Source: Alphaproteobacteria bacterium (lineage in GTDB: Bacteria; Pseudomonadota; Alphaproteobacteria; Rhizobiales; Hyphomicrobiaceae). From it: DNA of 8,307 nucleotides. Position 1 is the stretch's first letter. The number at the start of each line of letters is the position of its first letter. Below the pieces are notes generated by a model. That model searched no databases. It saw nothing but the letters and a program-made list of their open reading frames with translations, and was not told the DNA's origin. The stretch lies in the NCBI GenBank assembly GCA_024279745.1, contig JAJRRE010000369.1, forward strand, positions 1-8,307, read 5' to 3'. Below are positions 6,109-8,307 of the stretch, piece after piece. The position numbers and the translations under genes are program-made.

Positions 6109-7424
6109 TGCAGCTGGCCATCATGTAATAATCGCGGCGCGCAGACAGTTGGAACGCGGCCCGATAGCCCAACTTGGTCGCCGTTGCTGCCGTTGCTGCC
6201 ATTGTCGCCGTTGCCGTGGTTGAAAGCAATGGATACCGACCATTGCGCTGCGTCGTCGTGGCAGCGCGTTAACTCAGCGTCTTGCAATTGCAGCAGAGCT
6301 CGGGCCATGACAAATGGCAACTCCGATGGTAGCGGCCGGTCCTGTGGGAGGGGGCCCTGTGCCTGTAACGGTGTGCTGGTTTCAAGGACCGGCTGGCAGT
6401 GACCCTTTTGGCATCCCTTCTGTCTGCGCTGGCAGGACAGATTCAAAGACAGAGCATCGCCATCATCGCTAAGTTGGAGCGTCAACGGGCTGCGCGGTGC
6501 TGCATGAGAAATGGCATCGACAAATAAATTAATCATCGCTTGGCGCATTGCCGCCTTGTTGCAATGAAGCATTATGTCTTTGTCAATATCAACAATCAAC
6601 TCCACATTCGGGTTCGCGCCGTTATGGGGAACGGCGAGCCAAGCCTGCCGAATGAGCGGGTCGAGTTCAATGTCGCAAAACTGTGCCACATCGGTTTTGC
6701 CGATAAGATTGGTCAGCGCCAACGTGTCCTCAGTCGAGCGCAATAACGCGAACCCGCTGTCTCTAATATGGGTAATATACTCGCGGTAGCGCTCATGCGC
6801 GATAGGCCCGAGCAATTCGCGCTGCATGACATCAGAAAATCCGATCACAGCGTTGAGCGGCGTGCGCAATTCATGGGAAGCGCGGGCCATCAACTCGGCC
6901 CATTGATCTGCGTTGTTATGTCGGGGGCTGTTCTGATGATGCAATGGCAGATGAGCAGCTGCAGTTTGATTGGCGCTATTGCTCTGCTTGTTATCATAGC
7001 CCCGTTTGTTGGTATTGCCTTGTTTGTTGGCATTGTCGTGGATGAATAGTGAAACCATTGGTGTATTGGGCGGCGCTGTGCGGCGTTGGTGGTTGGCTGC
7101 GAGCATTAACAATGCCGCCGCCGTACCGCTGAAAACCAACAAGCCCAGATGTAGCGGCGAGCCCAATGTTGCGCCGACCGATGCTTGTGCCGGTGAAACA
7201 GAAAAATGCCAAACGGCGCTGGTGGCAATCAAGATGAGATGAGTGAGGCTGGCAATCAAAGCATAGCGGTTCAGTGGCCAGAGCCTTGTGTGCCGGCGCC
7301 GTTCACGCATGAGGGGCCGGCGGCGCCATAAACCGCCGTGCTGCAAACAATCTGCAATGCGCACTTTCTCTCGTTCAGCCAGACGCAAGTCCGCTGTCGG
7401 AGTGGCGGACTTTGTCCACGCCAT
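6105..7424 (-). CDS. Membrane HisKA protein with degenerate ATPase domain (probable histidine pseudokinase)
   Basis: The start is ATG 7422-7424 (439 aa), with GGAG 5 nt upstream; the longer frame to 7487 would need a TTG without a good site. Two TM segments (about 55-73 and 91-110) precede an Asn-rich linker (about 130-151). Next comes a HisKA domain of PleC/DivJ style: LMARASHELRTPLNAVIGFSDVMQRELLGP with H184, E185 and T188, then RYREYITHIRDSG. The C-terminal region keeps the layout of a HATPase domain (MRQAMINLFVDAISHAA, then LPFVMARALLQLQDAEL). However, the N-box is altered (NLFVD for NLxxN), there is no DxGxG G1 box (the place reads LSLNLSCQRRQKG), and the GxGLG G2 box is replaced by PLPSELPF. 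ATP binding is therefore unlikely. It could be a phosphatase or a phosphotransfer protein like ChpT, or a decaying gene, though the frame is fully open. The C-terminus has a Gly/Asn repeat. Confidence 0.8.
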   Translation of the reverse strand: MAWTKSATPTADLRLAEREKVRIADCLQHGGLWRRRPLMRERRRHTRLWPLNRYALIASLTHLILIATSAVWHFSVSPAQASVGATLGSPLHLGLLVFSGTAAALLMLAANHQRRTAPPNTPMVSLFIHDNANKQGNTNKRGYDNKQSNSANQTAAAHLPLHHQNSPRHNNADQWAELMARASHELRTPLNAVIGFSDVMQRELLGPIAHERYREYITHIRDSGFALLRSTEDTLALTNLIGKTDVAQFCDIELDPLIRQAWLAVPHNGANPNVELIVDIDKDIMLHCNKAAMRQAMINLFVDAISHAAPRSPLTLQLSDDGDALSLNLSCQRRQKGCQKGHCQPVLETSTPLQAQGPLPQDRPLPSELPFVMARALLQLQDAELTRCHDDAAQWSVSIAFNHGNGDNGSNGSNGDQVGLSGRVPTVCAPRLLHDGQLH

Positions 7425-7621
7425 CCCGTCTCCAATCAAATTGTTCGAAACCCCCACCCGTCGCGATTCAAATGGGGTTAACCCCAACCCGAATCACTTA
7501 TTCATTTGACTCTATTCGCGACTCCGTGTCGAGCGGGAATGCGAGTCGTTTTGGCAATTCATGGCATTTTTTAGGCATAATACTTGACTCAATTTGTTGA
7601 GAATCGCGCCAGTCCTGCCGG
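7425..7621 (-). promoter_or_regulatory. Intergenic control region with a cluster of seven GANTC sites
   Basis: This 197-bp gap lies upstream of the minus-strand pseudokinase and downstream of pepN. GANTC sites, the target of CcrM methyltransferase in alphaproteobacteria, start at 7465, 7491, 7508, 7520, 7543, 7586 and 7601. Reading the rest of the window I found only about three more (near 4715, 4795 and 6438). Several form mirrored pairs: GATTC/GAATC around a palindrome (7465-7495) and CGACTC/GAGTCG (7519-7524, 7543-7548). No convincing -35/-10 pair or CtrA full site (TTAA-N7-TTAA) is visible. Role as a methylation-sensitive promoter is inferred. Confidence 0.6.
7465..7495. promoter_or_regulatory. 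Nested dyad with perfect 14-bp palindrome, candidate operator
   Basis: TGGGGTTAACCCCA (7473-7486) is a perfect palindrome, flanked by inverted GATTC (7465-7469) and GAATC (7491-7495) at 3 and 4 nt. It lies about 40 nt upstream of the pseudokinase start codon. As DNA it could bind a dimeric repressor; as RNA it could form a hairpin in the 5' leader. No T-run follows on the minus strand, so it is not a terminator. Confidence 0.5.
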
Positions 7622-7628
7622 TTAGGAC
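7588..7628 (-). other. Two small hairpins at the 3' end of pepN
   Basis: GTCCT (7612-7616) pairs with AGGAC (7624-7628) across the pepN stop codon, and CTCAA (7588-7592) pairs with TTGAG (7597-7601) just beyond. Neither is followed by a T-run on the minus strand, so they are weak terminator or RNA-stability candidates. The second overlaps two of the GANTC sites. Confidence 0.25.
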
Positions 7629-8307
7629 GGTTGCTCCAGCATTTTTGTGACGATTTCATATACATCGCGGGAGATGTTTTTACCTTTGGCGACTTTGCGC
7701 AATGCTTTGGCCGCCAGTTTGCGCCGCCCACTTTCCAATGAGCGCCAGCTTCTGAAGGCATTCAGCATTCTGGCCGCCACTTGCGGGTTGAATTTATCAA
7801 GCTCCAGCACCTGGTTCGCCACGAACAAGTAGCCAGCGCCGTCGGGGCGGTTGAATTGTACCGGATTATTGGCGGCAAAGTTTCCGATAAGTGCGCGCAC
7901 TTTGTTCGGCGTGGTTTTGCTATACAGCGGGTGCTGAGTTAGGGCTTCAACATTCTCCAGCGTCGAGGTTAGCGGCGAGATCGCCTGGGCGGCAAACCAG
8001 CTATCGATTACAAGATGGTCCTCGTGCCATTTGTCGTGGAATTTTTTGAGCGCGCGCTCGCTTTGGACGCTCTTAACCGCCGCCAGTAAAAACAGCGCAT
8101 GTGCCTCGTCGCTCATATTAGTGGCTTTGTTGAAATGACGGGCAATCAGCGCCATGTCTTTGTCACTGCCGCGCGCGGCCAGCAAAGACAGTGCGGCATT
8201 GCGCAACGCGCGCTGACCAGCTTGCCGGGCATTGGGAGCAAAACGCGCCGGCGGCGTATGAGCGTCATAAAGCTTTATGAGTTTCTTACCCAATGTGCGC
8301 CCAACCA
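7622..8307 (-). CDS. pepN: Aminopeptidase N (PepN), C-terminal part (5' end outside window)
   Basis: PepN is a cytosolic zinc metallo-aminopeptidase of the M1 family that removes N-terminal residues from peptides. Only the last about 228 residues are here, so the GAMEN and HExxH zinc motifs are outside the window. The visible part is the helical C-terminal domain. The segment NMSDEAHALFLLAA, then HDKWHEDHLVIDSWFAAQAISP, LTQHPLYSKTTPNKVRALIGNFA, NNPVQFNRPDGAGYLF and NPQVAARMLNAF, follows E. coli PepN almost block for block (there KWHQNGLVMDKWF, NPNRIRSLIGAFA and GSGYLF). The frame is open to the right edge (VGRT precedes the TTG at 8293), so that TTG is not the start. The stop is TAA at 7624-7622. 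It reads towards the pseudokinase gene in the same direction but with a 197-nt gap, so that gene probably has its own promoter. Confidence 0.95.
   Translation of the reverse strand, partial: VGRTLGKKLIKLYDAHTPPARFAPNARQAGQRALRNAALSLLAARGSDKDMALIARHFNKATNMSDEAHALFLLAAVKSVQSERALKKFHDKWHEDHLVIDSWFAAQAISPLTSTLENVEALTQHPLYSKTTPNKVRALIGNFAANNPVQFNRPDGAGYLFVANQVLELDKFNPQVAARMLNAFRSWRSLESGRRKLAAKALRKVAKGKNISRDVYEIVTKMLEQPS

Noticed and set aside
6184..7242. Plus-strand open frames within the pseudokinase gene
   Set aside because: They are short, overlap one another and match no family; the minus-strand frame has clear HisKA and TM features.
7473..7486. CtrA binding site at GTTAAC in the palindrome
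   Set aside because: Only one TTAA is present, with no second TTAA at the required 7-nt spacing.
7425..7487. TTG 7487 extension of the pseudokinase
   Set aside because: The extension falls within the palindrome and GANTC region and lacks a ribosome binding site, whereas ATG 7424 has GGAG 5 nt upstream.

Overview
The window looks like chromosomal DNA of an alphaproteobacterium. The evidence is a GlnE and a PepN of proteobacterial type, a kinase whose H-box region has the style of alphaproteobacterial PleC/DivJ kinases (HELRTPLNAVIGFSD), an ECF sigma factor operon with a CnrX-like sensor, and GANTC (CcrM-type) sites that are almost absent from genes but clustered in one intergenic region. I see no transposase, integrase, tRNA, rRNA or CRISPR. 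Genus cannot be fixed from the sequence alone.

Layout. (1) Positions 2-973, plus strand: the C-terminal part of a membrane histidine kinase (HAMP, HisKA, HATPase), cut by the left edge. (2) Positions 942-3926, plus: glnE, the bifunctional glutamine synthetase adenylyltransferase/adenylyl-removing enzyme. It starts inside the kinase gene, so the two are probably co-transcribed. (3) Positions 3927-4089: a spacer with a possible 12-codon leader ORF that overlaps the next start. (4) Positions 4090-6072, plus: three genes encoding an ECF sigma factor, a single-pass membrane protein that is the candidate anti-sigma factor, and a small membrane-anchored sensor of the heavy-metal-resistance (CnrX/CpxP-like) type. 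(5) Positions 6105-7424, minus: a two-TM protein with a good HisKA phosphoacceptor domain but an ATPase domain that has lost its glycine boxes. It converges on the sigma operon with only 32 bp between stop codons. (6) Positions 7425-7621: an intergenic region with seven GANTC sites in 141 bp and a strong palindrome. (7) Positions 7622-8307, minus: the C-terminal part of pepN, cut by the right edge.

How it may work. The first kinase belongs to a two-component system whose regulator is probably just upstream; glnE sets glutamine synthetase activity according to nitrogen status. The three-gene operon looks like a trans-envelope stress or metal switch: periplasmic sensor, membrane anti-sigma, ECF sigma. 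The minus-strand protein keeps the phosphoacceptor and phosphatase-type residues (HExxT) but probably cannot bind ATP, so it may be a phosphatase or phosphotransfer protein rather than a kinase. The GANTC cluster upstream suggests methylation- or cell-cycle-linked expression. The two most unusual items are this pseudokinase and its GANTC-rich control region.
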